A stretch of DNA of 64,000 bases from Streptomyces sp. TG1A-60 (GCF_037201975.1 NZ_CP147520.1:6634001-6698000), one strand, 5' to 3'. Positions 18,601 to 27,754 are shown, numbered from the stretch's first letter. The notes: generated from the letters alone by a model not told the origin. A program made the numbers and translations.

Positions 18601-18689
18601 GGGCGGCAGGAGTGGGAGCGGGGGGCGCGCGGCGGCACCCGTCAGCGCCGGCAAGCACCTCTGACCGCCGCCCAGTGCCGGCCGCGGAC

Positions 18690-18754
18690 CCCTCAGCCTG
18701 ACGTTCGGCCCCGACAAGATCCTCTCTTGTCGGGGCCGAACGTCAGGCTGAGGG
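18690..18754. terminator. Perfect 30-bp inverted repeat overlapping the 3' end of a TetR gene
   Basis: The arms 18690-18719 and 18725-18754 are exact reverse complements of 30 nt around the 5-nt loop TCCTC. It is much longer than the other terminators here, has no U-tract, and is read through by the last ~20 codons of the TetR gene. It could be a terminator, or the scar of an inverted duplication of the gene end. Confidence 0.6.
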
Positions 18755-19406
18755 ACCCCTGAAGCCCGCCGTCCCGCCGCAGCTGCTCGTACTGCGAGGC
18801 CAGTCCGTCCAGCAACGCCCGCAAGCCCACCTCGAACGCCCGCTCGTCCACCTTCTCCTGCTGCTCGGCCAGCAGATGGGCCTGCCCGAGATGCGGATAG
18901 TCCGCCGGATCGTAGGCGCTCTCGTCGTCCACGAACCCCCCGGCGAACGACCCGATCGCGGACCCCATGATGAAGTACCGCATCAACGCCCCGATGGACG
19001 TGGCCTGGGCCGCCGGCCACCCCGCCGCGACCATGGCCCCGAACACGGCGTCGGCGACCCGCAGCCCGGCCGGCCGCCGTCCGGGCCCGCGCGCGAGGAC
19101 GGGCACGATGTTCGGATGGTCACGCAGGGCGGCCCGGTACGAGACGGCCCAGTCGTGCAGCGCGGTGCGCCAGTCCCGTCCGTCCTCGAACATCGACAGA
19201 TCGACCTGCGCGCTCACCGAGTCGGCGACCGCCTCCAGGATCTGGTCCATGGTGCGGAAGTGGTTGTAGAGGGACGGCCCGCTCACGCCCAGCTCGGCGG
19301 CGAGCCGCCGCGTGGAGGCCGCCGCCAGCCCCTCGGCGTCCACCAGGGCCCGCGCCGTCTCCACGATGCGGTCGGTGCTCAGCAGGGGCTTGCGTGGTCG
19401 GGCCAT
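18693..19406 (-). CDS. TetR/AcrR family regulator
   Basis: 237 residues. The N-terminal HTH is clear (STDRIVETARALVDAEGLAA, then LGVSGPSLYNHFRTMDQILEAV). The C-terminal domain resembles TetR_C proteins whose genes flank acyl-CoA dehydrogenases. The last ~20 residues (from SLSLTFGPDK on) are encoded by a 30-bp perfect inverted repeat and are probably not part of the original protein. No ribosome site precedes ATG 19406, and an AT-rich stretch lies just upstream, so the mRNA may be leaderless. It is divergent from an acyl-CoA dehydrogenase with 95 bp between them and probably represses it. Confidence 0.83.
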   Translation of the reverse strand: MARPRKPLLSTDRIVETARALVDAEGLAAASTRRLAAELGVSGPSLYNHFRTMDQILEAVADSVSAQVDLSMFEDGRDWRTALHDWAVSYRAALRDHPNIVPVLARGPGRRPAGLRVADAVFGAMVAAGWPAAQATSIGALMRYFIMGSAIGSFAGGFVDDESAYDPADYPHLGQAHLLAEQQEKVDERAFEVGLRALLDGLASQYEQLRRDGGLQGSLSLTFGPDKRGSCRGRTSG

Positions 19407-19428
19407 AGCGCACATAGTAGGGCTGCGC

Positions 19429-19450
19429 AATTAAACTAGCAGTGATAATT
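19429..19450. promoter_or_regulatory. AT-rich divergent promoter/operator between TetR and acyl-CoA dehydrogenase
   Basis: AATTA (19429-19433) and TAATT (19446-19450) form an inverted repeat in the only AT-rich patch of this intergenic region. It is well placed to be the operator of the flanking TetR. Confidence 0.35.
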
Positions 19451-19501
19451 CAAGTGGGAATGGGCGAGGCCCGAGCCTGATCTCGTGATGGGGGATCCGA
19501 C

Positions 19502-20653
19502 GTGAACCTGGAGCTCAGCGAGGAGCAGACCGCCGTACGCCGGCTCGCGAGGGACTTCGTGGAGCGTGAGATCGCCCCGCACGTCATCGCCTGGGACCGT
19601 GCCGAGAACGTCGACCGGTCGATCGTGAAGAAGCTCGGCGAGGTCGGCTTCCTCGGGCTCACCGTCGACGAGGAGTACGGCGGCTCCGGCGGCGACCACC
19701 TCGCGTACTGCCTGGTCACCGAGGAACTCGGTCGCGGGGACTCGTCCGTGCGCGGCATCGTCTCCGTCTCGCTCGGGCTGGTCGCGAAGACCATCGCGGC
19801 CTGGGGTGACGAGGACCAGAAGCGCCGCTGGCTGCCGGGGCTCGCGGCGGGGGAGTACGTCGGCTGCTTCGGCCTCACCGAACCCGGCACCGGCTCCGAC
19901 GCGGGCAACCTCGCCGCCCGCGCGGTCCGCGACGGCGACGACTACCTCGTCAGCGGCACCAAGATGTTCATCACGAACGGCACCTGGGCCGATGTCGTCC
20001 TGCTCTTCGCCCGCTCCACCGACGCCCCCGGTCACAAGGGGATCTCCGCCTTCCTCGTCCCCACCGACACTCCCGGCCTGACCCGCCGCCCCCTTCACGG
20101 CAAGCTCGGCCTGCGTGGCCAGGCCACCGCCGAACTGGTCCTCGAGGACGTCCGCGTCCCCGCCTCCGCGATGCTCGGCCCGGAGGGCAAGGGCTTCACC
20201 GTCGCCATGTCGGCGCTCGCCAAGGGCCGGATGTCGGTCGCGGCCGGCTGTGTCGGGATCGCCCAGGCCGCACTCGACACGGCGGTCCGGTACGCCACCG
20301 AGCGCGAGCAGTTCGGCAAGACCATCGCCCGTCACCAGCTCGTCCAGGAACTCATCAGCGACATCGCCGTCGATGTCGACGCCGCCCGCCTGCTCACCTG
20401 GCGCGTCGCCGACCTCGTCGACCGGGGGCAGCCTTTCGCCACCGAGGCGAGCAAGGCCAAGCTCTTCGCCTCCGAAGCCGCCGTGCGCGCCGCGAACAAC
20501 GCGCTCCAGATCTTCGGCGGCTACGGCTACATCGACGAGTACCCGGCCGGCAAGCTACTGCGCGACGCCCGCGTGATGACCCTCTACGAAGGCACCAGCC
20601 AGATACAGAAGCTGCTCATCGGGCGGGCGCTGACGGGAGTGTCGGCGTTCTGA
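19502..20653 (+). CDS. Acyl-CoA dehydrogenase
   Basis: 383 residues, full length. N-terminal helices are followed by the FAD-contacting block GCFGLTEPGTGSDAGN and MFITNGTWAD, then REQFGKTIARHQLVQE and QIFGGYGYIDEYPAGKLLRDARV. The catalytic Glu is in LYEGTSQIQKLLIGRAL near the C-terminus, as in short- and branched-chain enzymes. It introduces a trans double bond into an acyl-CoA and passes electrons to ETF. GTG 19502 follows GGGGGAT. It is alone on this strand, divergent from a TetR gene that probably controls it. Chain-length preference is not evident. Confidence 0.94.
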   Translation: MNLELSEEQTAVRRLARDFVEREIAPHVIAWDRAENVDRSIVKKLGEVGFLGLTVDEEYGGSGGDHLAYCLVTEELGRGDSSVRGIVSVSLGLVAKTIAAWGDEDQKRRWLPGLAAGEYVGCFGLTEPGTGSDAGNLAARAVRDGDDYLVSGTKMFITNGTWADVVLLFARSTDAPGHKGISAFLVPTDTPGLTRRPLHGKLGLRGQATAELVLEDVRVPASAMLGPEGKGFTVAMSALAKGRMSVAAGCVGIAQAALDTAVRYATEREQFGKTIARHQLVQELISDIAVDVDAARLLTWRVADLVDRGQPFATEASKAKLFASEAAVRAANNALQIFGGYGYIDEYPAGKLLRDARVMTLYEGTSQIQKLLIGRALTGVSAF

Positions 20654-20786
20654 GCCGGTGCTCCGGGCGGGGTCCTGGGTCGGCGCCCTGGATCCGCGGT
20701 ACCGGTCGGCGGTCTGAGTACGCGGGCTCGCCGGCTGAGTATCCCGGCGGATGTGGTCCGAGCCGTATTCGTCGAACCATGTTCCC

Positions 20787-21074
20787 ATGAGTGAGACACC
20801 GGTCAAGCAGCAGAGCACGGCGGCCTTCTACGGCCAGGCCGTCGTGTCCTTCGCCGTCGCCATGGCGGCCACCACCGTCGGCATCTACAACCTGGATGCC
20901 GACGTCTGGGTCCGTTCCTTCCTGGCCATCGCCGTCCTCTACCTGGTGACCTCGTCCTTCACCCTGGCCAAGGTGATCCGCGACCGGCAGGAGGCCGGGC
21001 AGATCGTCAGCCGCGTGGACCAGGCCCGACTGGAGAAGCTCCTCGCGGAACACGACCCCTTCGAGAAGCTCTGA
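20787..21074 (+). CDS. YiaA/YiaB-type two-helix inner membrane protein
   Basis: 95 residues. Two hydrophobic helices (about residues 14-33 and 42-62) with the YiaAB pattern FYGQAVVSFAVAMAATTVGIY and VRSFLAIAVLYLVTSSFTLAK, then a charged C-terminus ending LEKLLAEHDPFEKL. Function of the family is unknown. The ATG at 20787 lacks a good ribosome site; an in-frame ATG at 20751 would add 12 residues. Upstream, CTGAGTA is repeated at 20714 and 20735, two helical turns apart. Confidence 0.78.
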   Translation: MSETPVKQQSTAAFYGQAVVSFAVAMAATTVGIYNLDADVWVRSFLAIAVLYLVTSSFTLAKVIRDRQEAGQIVSRVDQARLEKLLAEHDPFEKL

Positions 21075-21114
21075 GCGGCCTCGGCTGTGCACCGCACAGC
21101 GCTGAGCGGGCCTT

Positions 21115-21130
21115 CTAAGCGCTCGCTCAC
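21115..21130. promoter_or_regulatory. Candidate TetR operator CTAAGCG-CT-CGCTCAC
   Basis: It lies 48 bp before the TetR gene at 21178. Its left half equals, and its right half nearly equals, the perfect CTAAGCA-AC-TGCTTAG site before the MaoC gene at 22542. Confidence 0.45.
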
Positions 21131-21177
21131 CTTCGGCGGTATGGTGGTGCCCAGCCATCGGAAGGGGCGAGCGAGCG

Positions 21178-21804
21178 ATGAGTACGGCGGAGGAGACGGC
21201 CGGCGGCGAGCCGCAGCCGTGGGGCGAGGTCAACCCGGACGCGGCCCGGCGGCTGCTGGTGGCCGCCGTGGAGGCCTTCGCCGAGCGGGGCTACCACGCC
21301 ACGACGACCCGCGACATCGCGAGCCGCGCGGGCATGAGCCCCGCGGCTCTGTACATCCACTACAAGACCAAGGAAGAGCTGCTCCACCGGATCAGCCGCA
21401 TCGGTCACGAGAAGGCCCTCGACGTCCTGCGCACGGCGGCAGCGGGCGAGGGCGGTCCGGCCGACCGCCTCGCCGAGGCCGTGCGATCCTTCGTCCGCTG
21501 GCACGCCGGGCAGCACACCGTCGCCCGCGTCGTCCAGTACGAACTCGACGCCCTCGGCCCCGACGCCCGCGCCGAGATCGTCACCCTCCGCCGCGAGAAC
21601 GACGCGGCCGTCCGCGGCATCATCGAGGACGGCGTCGCCGCCGGCGACTTCGACGTCCCGGACGTACGCGGCACGACCATCGCCGTTCTCTCCCTGTGCA
21701 TCGACGTGGCCCGCTGGTTCAACGCGAACGGCCCCCGCACCCCCGACGAGGTCGGTGCCCTGTACGCGGACCTCGTCCTGCGGATGGTCGGCGCGAGGAA
21801 GTAA
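21178..21804 (+). CDS. TetR/AcrR family regulator (acyl-CoA metabolism type)
   Basis: 208 residues. HTH: ARRLLVAAVEAFAERGYHAT, then AGMSPAALYIHYKTKEELLHRI. The C-terminal part (VRSFVRWHAGQHTVARVVQYEL) is of the type found in regulators of fatty-acyl metabolism. Start ATG 21178 follows GGAAGGGG. Matching palindromes lie before this gene (21115) and before the MaoC dehydratase gene (22542), so I infer autoregulation plus repression of MaoC. Confidence 0.87.
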   Translation: MSTAEETAGGEPQPWGEVNPDAARRLLVAAVEAFAERGYHATTTRDIASRAGMSPAALYIHYKTKEELLHRISRIGHEKALDVLRTAAAGEGGPADRLAEAVRSFVRWHAGQHTVARVVQYELDALGPDARAEIVTLRRENDAAVRGIIEDGVAAGDFDVPDVRGTTIAVLSLCIDVARWFNANGPRTPDEVGALYADLVLRMVGARK

Positions 21805-22008
21805 CCCCGGTGCCCTGGTCCGGCTGAGTCCGTCGCTGATCGACTCGGAGATCTCCACGTCGACTCGCAGGAGTGGAACGGCGCCGGCGCGGACGCGATC
21901 GTGCGGCCCGCCGCACGGTTCACCAACGGCCGGACCGTCCTCTCGCACCACCGGTTCGCGAACACGCTCGCGGCGATCCCTCGTATCGAGCGGGGGGCTG
22001 GCCGAGCC

Positions 22009-22470
22009 TCAGAAGTAGTACCGGGACAGCGACTCCGCCACACACACCGGCTTGCCCCCGCCCTCGCGCTCCACGACGACCGCGGCGGTGACCTGGACGC
22101 CGCCGCCCACCTCGGTGACGTCCTGGAGGGTCGCCGTGGCACGCAGACGGGAACCCACCGGTACCGGCGCGGGGAAGCGGACCTTGTTGGTCCCGTAGTT
22201 GACGCCCATCCTGACGTTGTCGACCCTGAGGATCTGGGGAACCAGGAGGGGCAGCAGCGACAGGGTCAGATAGCCGTGGGCGATGGTCGTACCGAAGGGG
22301 CCGGCCGCGGCCTTCTCGGGATCGACATGGATCCACTGGTGGTCGCCGGTGGCCTCCGCGAACAGGTCGATCCGCTCCTGGCCGACCTCCAGCCAGTCGC
22401 TGTGACCCAGCTGCTCGCCCACCGCCGCCTTGAGTTCCTCGGCGGACGTGAAGATCCTCGGCTCTGCCAT
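22009..22470 (-). CDS. MaoC-like (R)-specific enoyl-CoA hydratase
   Basis: 153 residues, the normal size for a single hot-dog domain. The hydratase motif is clear: DLFAEATGDHQWIHVDPEKA followed by GPFGTTIAHGYLTLSLL, providing the catalytic Asp/His pair. It hydrates trans-2-enoyl-CoA. The start at 22470 follows GGAGG. It is divergent from soxR and convergent with a TetR gene; the palindrome at 22542 overlaps its promoter region. Confidence 0.92.
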   Translation of the reverse strand: MAEPRIFTSAEELKAAVGEQLGHSDWLEVGQERIDLFAEATGDHQWIHVDPEKAAAGPFGTTIAHGYLTLSLLPLLVPQILRVDNVRMGVNYGTNKVRFPAPVPVGSRLRATATLQDVTEVGGGVQVTAAVVVEREGGGKPVCVAESLSRYYF

Positions 22471-22541
22471 GTCCCGGCCTCCCGCATCCCGGATGCTGCC
22501 GCATCCGTGTCAACCATGTCCAGCGTGCCTGTCCCGTATGC

Positions 22542-22557
22542 CTAAGCAACTGCTTAG
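22542..22557. promoter_or_regulatory. Perfect palindromic operator CTAAGCA-AC-TGCTTAG
   Basis: Seven-base arms pair perfectly around AC. It sits 72 bp upstream of the MaoC start and 67 bp upstream of soxR on the other strand, and matches the half-conserved site before the TetR gene at 21178. Confidence 0.6.
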
Positions 22558-22610
22558 CATGGTCGGCCGCACGGCCCCTGTCAACGGACCGCGACCGTAC
22601 GAGGAGTGGG

Positions 22611-22616
22611 TAGGGT
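22611..22616 (+). promoter_or_regulatory. -10 element TAGGGT of a leaderless soxR transcript
   Basis: TAGGGT is followed by exactly 7 nt and then the GTG start at 22624, the spacing expected if transcription begins at the start codon. Confidence 0.45.
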
Positions 22617-22623
22617 CGGAGGG

Positions 22624-23151
22624 GTGCCCCAGATCCCTGAGAAGATCCACGAGTTGACCGTCGGCCAACTGTCCGCCCGTAGCGGTGCCGCCGTCTCCGC
22701 CCTGCACTTCTACGAGTCCAAGGGGCTGATCAGCAGCCGCCGCACCACGGGCAACCAGCGCCGCTACAGCCGGGACACCCTGCGCCGCGTCGCCTTCATC
22801 AGGGCCGCGCAGCGGGTCGGCATCCCGCTCGCCACGATCCGCGACGTCCTCGCCGAGCTGCCCGAGGCGCGGACCCCCACCCGTGAGGACTGGGCCCATC
22901 TCTCCGAGGTCTGGCGGTCCGAGCTGGACGAGCGGATCAAGCAGCTCAACCGGTTGCGCGACCACCTCACCGACTGCATCGGCTGCGGCTGTCTGTCCCT
23001 GGCCACCTGTGTGCTCTCCAACCCCGACGACGTCTTCGGCGAAGGGCGGAGCGGTTCCCGCCTCATGGCCGAGCGACGGACCGCCGGCGGACGGACGGGG
23101 CTGCGGACGCAGTCGCGGCGGGAACGGGAGGAGCCCGGCAGCCGCCGCTGA
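22624..23151 (+). CDS. soxR: SoxR, redox-sensing MerR-family regulator
   Basis: 175 residues, the same length as the S. coelicolor protein as I recall it. The N-terminal winged helix has the MerR hallmark [17 protein letters not shown], a dimerisation coiled coil lies at about residues 85-115, and the [2Fe-2S] ligands are the four Cys in [12 protein letters not shown]. In Streptomyces it senses redox-cycling metabolites directly and does not control soxS. GTG 22624 begins the conserved [17 protein letters not shown] opening; the mRNA is probably leaderless. No target operator was sought elsewhere in the window. Confidence 0.95.
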   Translation: MPQIPEKIHELTVGQLSARSGAAVSALHFYESKGLISSRRTTGNQRRYSRDTLRRVAFIRAAQRVGIPLATIRDVLAELPEARTPTREDWAHLSEVWRSELDERIKQLNRLRDHLTDCIGCGCLSLATCVLSNPDDVFGEGRSGSRLMAERRTAGGRTGLRTQSRREREEPGSRR

Positions 23152-23976
23152 GCAGCTCCGGGGCTTCCCGGCGTCACGGGTCCCCCGAAGATCCCGTGTG
23201 AGGTCCGACCCGACCCGACTCGTCCTCGTTCACACTCGGTTCACCCCTTGCGGATCAGACAAGCCCGGACTGACCGCCTTCGCGATGGCCCGCCCGCCGG
23301 TCGCCGGGCCGTACCGCTCGACGGCCGACCGCGAGGGATGCGTGGCCGGTAGGGTCGCGATCTTCGGCCGGGGGTACGGAGAGAATGTGCCCGGCGTGAA
23401 GTGCCGACGGGACCGACTCCCTTGTTCTCAGCCGCCCTTGAGGCCGCTCTCGTGGCATCACGGACGCCGCGCGCACCCGGGGCGCGCAGTGCCGGACCTG
23501 CATGTGGCAGATGTTCGTGCGCAAGGGCATGCCGCTCGGGCTGAAGACATCGGCGCGTGGCCACGGGGACACGACCGGGCCACACCGCTCACCCTCGCCG
23601 AGTTCAAGCCGGCCGTCCACACGGGCGACAAGAGGCCGTAGCCGTCCACGCCGGGCCCGTCGGTCCGCGCGTGCGAGCACGGGGGTGCGGCGTCCCCGGC
23701 GCACCCCCGCCGCGTTGCCGAAACGTCCTCATGGCGGAGCTATGGGGACGCTCCGGTGCCTTGCGATCGCACGCGCCGGGGGCCCGTTCGCCTGACAGCC
23801 GGAGGTCACCCGACAGGCTGGTAGGGCTTCGTCAGGTGCGGACCCGCCGAGTGGCGCCGGGCTTTGGCGGAGCCCGGCCCTCGGTCACGACCTGCGGAAA
23901 CCGCCGTGGCTCGGGCGTCGTCCGTTCCACCGCGTCGTCGAATCGCCGCAGGTCAGCTCCACCTAACGGAGCACTA
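23152..23976. other. 825-bp stretch with no recognisable gene
   Basis: Open frames are short, mutually overlapping and lack a plausible start or family. A plus-strand piece around 23460-23640 includes a CRTCMWQM-like segment and ends LAEFKPAVHTGDKRP, which may be a remnant, but I cannot name it. No tRNA or strong hairpin is seen. Confidence 0.4.
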
Positions 23977-24579
23977 CTAGGCCGAGACCAGCAGCCGTCC
24001 GCGCCTGGACTCCGCCAGGGCCTCGGGTGTGAGCACCGGTCGTGGCACCACGATTCCGCACTCCGTGCAGACCGGGCCCGAGGACGGTTCATGGGCCAGG
24101 TCGTACATCCAGACGAGGCGCTCGCCGTCGCACACCGGGCAGGTCGAGCCCGGTTCGCGCTCCAGCGCGGCGATCAGCCGGCGCAGCACCTCCGCCAGTG
24201 GTTCATGGGGATGCACCTTCGGATCGTCGCACCAGGCGACTCCGAACCCGCCCCAGGTCAGCCGGTGCCAGTCGTCGACACTGCCCGGCCGGCGCAGCCC
24301 GTCGTGCTTCTCCTTCTTGCGGCGCTGCGCGAACTGCACCTCGTAGTCGAGCCAGACAGAGCGGGCCTCCTCCAACTCCTCCAGTGCGGCCACGAGCCGC
24401 GCTGGATCGGGATTGCGGTCCTCGGGGCCGAACCCGGCCCGGGAGCACAAGTGATCCCAGGTCGCGCGGTGCCCATAGGGGGCGAACCTCTCCAGGCACT
24501 TGCGCAGCGAGTAACGCCGTAGTGCCAGATCACACCGGGGATCTCGCACCTGTCTTGCCAGACTCCGGAAACCGGCCAT
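23977..24579 (-). CDS. Conserved hypothetical protein with C-terminal zinc ribbon
   Basis: 200 residues, not a family I can name. The N-terminal two thirds are Arg-, Trp- and Leu-rich (ALRRYSLRKCLERFAPYGH, GWGGFG-like Trp block). The C-terminal part has a C-x2-C ... C-x2-C pair (TCPVCDGE and VCTECGIVV) that should bind one zinc. There is no membrane segment. GGAGG lies 10 nt before the ATG. Codon use is typical for the genome. Confidence 0.7.
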   Translation of the reverse strand: MAGFRSLARQVRDPRCDLALRRYSLRKCLERFAPYGHRATWDHLCSRAGFGPEDRNPDPARLVAALEELEEARSVWLDYEVQFAQRRKKEKHDGLRRPGSVDDWHRLTWGGFGVAWCDDPKVHPHEPLAEVLRRLIAALEREPGSTCPVCDGERLVWMYDLAHEPSSGPVCTECGIVVPRPVLTPEALAESRRGRLLVSA

Positions 24580-24934
24580 CGCCCTGCACCTCCGTCACAC
24601 CTGCACCTGTACTTAGGTCACTTCGGCGTCGTCGTACGGACGTCGCCGAATAGACGTATCGACACGCGATTCGGCTCCATCCGATTTCCGGTGACCTCCA
24701 TAAGTCGTCTGCTGAGCCGCTCGCGGACCGTTCCTGCCTCTGTCTGACTGCTTTTATCTTCTTCTTGCCTGCTTGCGCCTACTTCTGACTACCTGTTCAC
24801 GCTGTCAGTCACCTGTCCGGGGGCGCCCGAGGGTCGGGGAGGCGCGGTCCTCCGAAAAACATGACGCATGCTCATCTTCAATCTCGGGGATACCGGCGGT
24901 AACATCCCGCCCACCCCCGTCGGGAGGAGCTGCC
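24580..24934. other. Long upstream region of the penicillin-acylase-type gene
   Basis: A 355-bp stretch without a gene. It contains a pyrimidine-rich, AT-richer segment at about 24735-24800 (repeats of CTTCT, TTGCCT and GACTG), which stands out from the flanks and may hold the promoter. I do not see a confident -35/-10 pair. Confidence 0.35.
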
Positions 24935-27754
24935 ATGCCTTGGCGCACCCCACGCACCACACTCGACAGACTGAGAACTCCCCGTAGATTCCCGGAGTTC
25001 CTCAAGGCCGCTTCGATATGCGTGCTCGCCGCCGGTCTTTTGTCACCACTTTCCCCGGCCTCCCCGGCAGCAGCGGCCGACACGCGGGCCGCCGACACGC
25101 AGGCCGTCGAGGCGGCAGCCGTGACCGACCACTGCGGCGGGCAGTGCTCCGACATCCTGCCGCCGGGCCAGAACGGCAACGCCACCCTCGCCCAGATCCT
25201 CTTCAACCAGGCCTTCGGCAGCATGCCCGAGAACGCGAGCAACCAGCTCGGGCCCTACAACAACCTGGCCACCGGCTACTCGGGCCTCACCAACACCACG
25301 ATCAACGACTTCTTCAACGACGCCTCCTTCGGCGTCGCCTCCGGCCAGGTGGCCTCCACCCTGAAACCGGCCGGCCGCACCGACGTCACGATCGTCCGTG
25401 ACAAGAAGACCGGTGTGCCGCACATCACGGGCACCACCCGCTACGGCACCGAGTTCGGCGCGGGCTACGCCGCCGCCCAGGACCGCCTGTGGCTGATGGA
25501 CGTCTTCCGGCACGTCGGCCGCGGCAAGCTGACCCCCTTCGCGGGCGGCGCCGCGTCCAACCAGGGCCTGGAGCAGGAGTTCTGGCGGCACGCGCCGTAC
25601 ACCGAGGCCGACCTCCAGGCGCAGATCGACAAGGCGGTGGCCGCCAACGGCGAGCGCGGACAACTGGCCCTCGACGACGTCGAGGCGTACGTCGACGGCA
25701 TCAACGCCTACATCGACGCCTCCGACAGTGGTCGCTACTTCCCCGGCGAGTACGTCCTGACCGGCCACAAGGACTCCGTCACCAACGCCGGCACGATCGA
25801 GCGCTTCAAGCCCACCGACCTGGTCGCCCTGGCCTCCGTCATCGGCGCCCTCTTCGGCTCGGGAGGCGGCGGCGAGGTCAACAACGCCCTGTCACTGCTG
25901 GCCGCCCAGGAGAAGTACGGCGTCACCGAGGGCACCAAGGTCTGGGAGTCCTTCCGCCAGCGCAACGACGCCGAGGCCGCCCTGACCGTCCACGACGGCA
26001 GCTTCCCCTATGCCACCAAGCCCGATGACCCGCAGGGCATGGCCCTGCCCGACGCGGACTCGGTCAGCGAGGAGCCGCTGGTCCACGACCGCACCGGCAG
26101 CGCCGCCACGACCGCCTCCAGGAGCGTCTCCTCCGAGGCGACCGAGAGCGCCCTCAGCTCCGCCCGACGTGGTATGTCCAACGCCCTCGTCGTCAGCGGC
26201 GAACACACCGCGAGCGGCCACCCCGTCGCCGTCTTCGGGCCGCAGACCGGCTACTTCGCCCCGCAGTTGCTCATGCTCCAGGAGATCCAGGGTCCGGGCA
26301 TCAGTGCCCGGGGCGCCTCCTTCGCCGGCCTCAGCATGTACGTCGAACTCGGCCGGGGCCAGGACTACGCCTGGAGCGCCACCACCTCCGGCCAGGACAT
26401 CATCGACACCTACGCCGTGGAACTGTGCCAGGACGACGTCCACTACCTGTACCACGGCACCTGCACGCCCATGGAGAAGGTCGAGCAGACCAACGCCTGG
26501 AAGCCCAGCACCGCCGACTCCACCCCGGCCGGCTCCTACCGTATGCAGGTCTGGCGCACCAAGTACGGCCCCGTGACCCACCGCGCGACGGTCGACGGCA
26601 AGAAGGTCGCCTACACCACCCTGCGCTCCTCGTACCTGAACGAGGCCCAGTCGATCATCGGCTTCCAGATGCTGAACGACCCCGACTACGTCAAGGGCCC
26701 CCAGGACTTCCAGAAGGCCGTCCAGCACATCAACTACACCTTCAACTGGTTCTACGCCGACTCCGAGCACACCGCGTACTACAACAGCGGCGACAACCCG
26801 GTGCGCGCCACGGGCGTCGACGCCGAGTTCCCGGCCTGGGCGCGGCCGGCGTACGAGTGGCGGGGCTGGAACCCGACCACGAACACCGCCGACTACACCC
26901 CGCCCTCCGCACACCCCAACTCCATGGACCAGGACTACTACATCTCCTGGAACAACAAGCAGGCCAAGGACTACACCACCGCCCCCTGGGGCAACGGCTC
27001 CGTCCACCGCGGCAACCTCCTCGACGACCGGGTGAAACGGCTGGTCGCCGCGGGCGGCGTCACCAGGGCCTCGCTCACGAAGGCCATGACCGAGGCGGGC
27101 CTCGCCGACCTGCGGGCCGAGGACGTCGTGCCCGACCTGCTGAAGGTCATCAACAGCAGCACTGTCACGGACGCCACGGCCGCCGCGGCGGTCGGCAAGC
27201 TCCAGAGCTGGGTCACCTCCGGCTCCAAACGCACGGAGACGTCCGCCGGTTCGAGGACCTACGCCCACGCCGAGGCGATCCGCATCCTGGACGCCTGGTG
27301 GCCGCTGCTGGTGAAGGCCGAGTTCGAGCCCGGGCTCGGCACCGACCTGTACACCGCCATCACCGCCAACCTGCCCGTCGACGAGTCCCCCTCGACCGCG
27401 CACGGCCCGACCGGCTCCCACGCCGGCAGCTCCTTCCAGTACGGCTGGTGGAGCTACGTCGACAAGGACATCCGCTCGGTGCTGGGCGAGACGGTGCGGG
27501 GCCCGCTCGCGCGCCGGTACTGCGGCGGCGGCAGCCTCGACGCCTGCCGCGCCGTCCTGATCGACACCCTCAAGGAGGCGGCCGGCAAGACCGCAGCGCA
27601 GGTCTACCCCGGCGACGAGCACTGCTCGGCGGGCGACCAGTGGTGCGCCGACTCGATCATCCAGCGGACCCTGGGCGGCATCAAGCACAACAAGATCAGC
27701 TGGCAGAACCGGCCCACCTACCAGCAGGTCGTGGAGTTCACCTCACACCGGTGA
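24935..27754 (+). CDS. Secreted penicillin acylase family (Ntn hydrolase) protein
   Basis: 939 residues. A signal peptide spans about residues 1-49 (basic start, hydrophobic VLAAGLLSPLSPASPAAAA). The alpha-chain region has GVPHITGTTRYGTEFGAGYAAAQDRLWLMD. Autocatalytic cleavage should expose Ser415 in GM-SNALVVSGEHTASGHPV, the N-terminal nucleophile of the beta chain; the residue before it is Met, not the usual Gly. Family members deacylate penicillins, acyl-homoserine lactones or lipopeptide antibiotics. It could therefore act in quorum quenching or resistance, but the substrate is not evident. The ribosome site is GGGAGGAG. It ends in a hairpin shared with a convergent hydrolase gene. Confidence 0.93.
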   Translation: MPWRTPRTTLDRLRTPRRFPEFLKAASICVLAAGLLSPLSPASPAAAADTRAADTQAVEAAAVTDHCGGQCSDILPPGQNGNATLAQILFNQAFGSMPENASNQLGPYNNLATGYSGLTNTTINDFFNDASFGVASGQVASTLKPAGRTDVTIVRDKKTGVPHITGTTRYGTEFGAGYAAAQDRLWLMDVFRHVGRGKLTPFAGGAASNQGLEQEFWRHAPYTEADLQAQIDKAVAANGERGQLALDDVEAYVDGINAYIDASDSGRYFPGEYVLTGHKDSVTNAGTIERFKPTDLVALASVIGALFGSGGGGEVNNALSLLAAQEKYGVTEGTKVWESFRQRNDAEAALTVHDGSFPYATKPDDPQGMALPDADSVSEEPLVHDRTGSAATTASRSVSSEATESALSSARRGMSNALVVSGEHTASGHPVAVFGPQTGYFAPQLLMLQEIQGPGISARGASFAGLSMYVELGRGQDYAWSATTSGQDIIDTYAVELCQDDVHYLYHGTCTPMEKVEQTNAWKPSTADSTPAGSYRMQVWRTKYGPVTHRATVDGKKVAYTTLRSSYLNEAQSIIGFQMLNDPDYVKGPQDFQKAVQHINYTFNWFYADSEHTAYYNSGDNPVRATGVDAEFPAWARPAYEWRGWNPTTNTADYTPPSAHPNSMDQDYYISWNNKQAKDYTTAPWGNGSVHRGNLLDDRVKRLVAAGGVTRASLTKAMTEAGLADLRAEDVVPDLLKVINSSTVTDATAAAAVGKLQSWVTSGSKRTETSAGSRTYAHAEAIRILDAWWPLLVKAEFEPGLGTDLYTAITANLPVDESPSTAHGPTGSHAGSSFQYGWWSYVDKDIRSVLGETVRGPLARRYCGGGSLDACRAVLIDTLKEAAGKTAAQVYPGDEHCSAGDQWCADSIIQRTLGGIKHNKISWQNRPTYQQVVEFTSHR

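Noticed and set aside
21805..22008. Short plus-strand frame with VRPAARFTNGRTVLSHHRF
   Set aside because: It is about 200 nt, has no start or ribosome site and no family I recognise; too little to support even a pseudogene.
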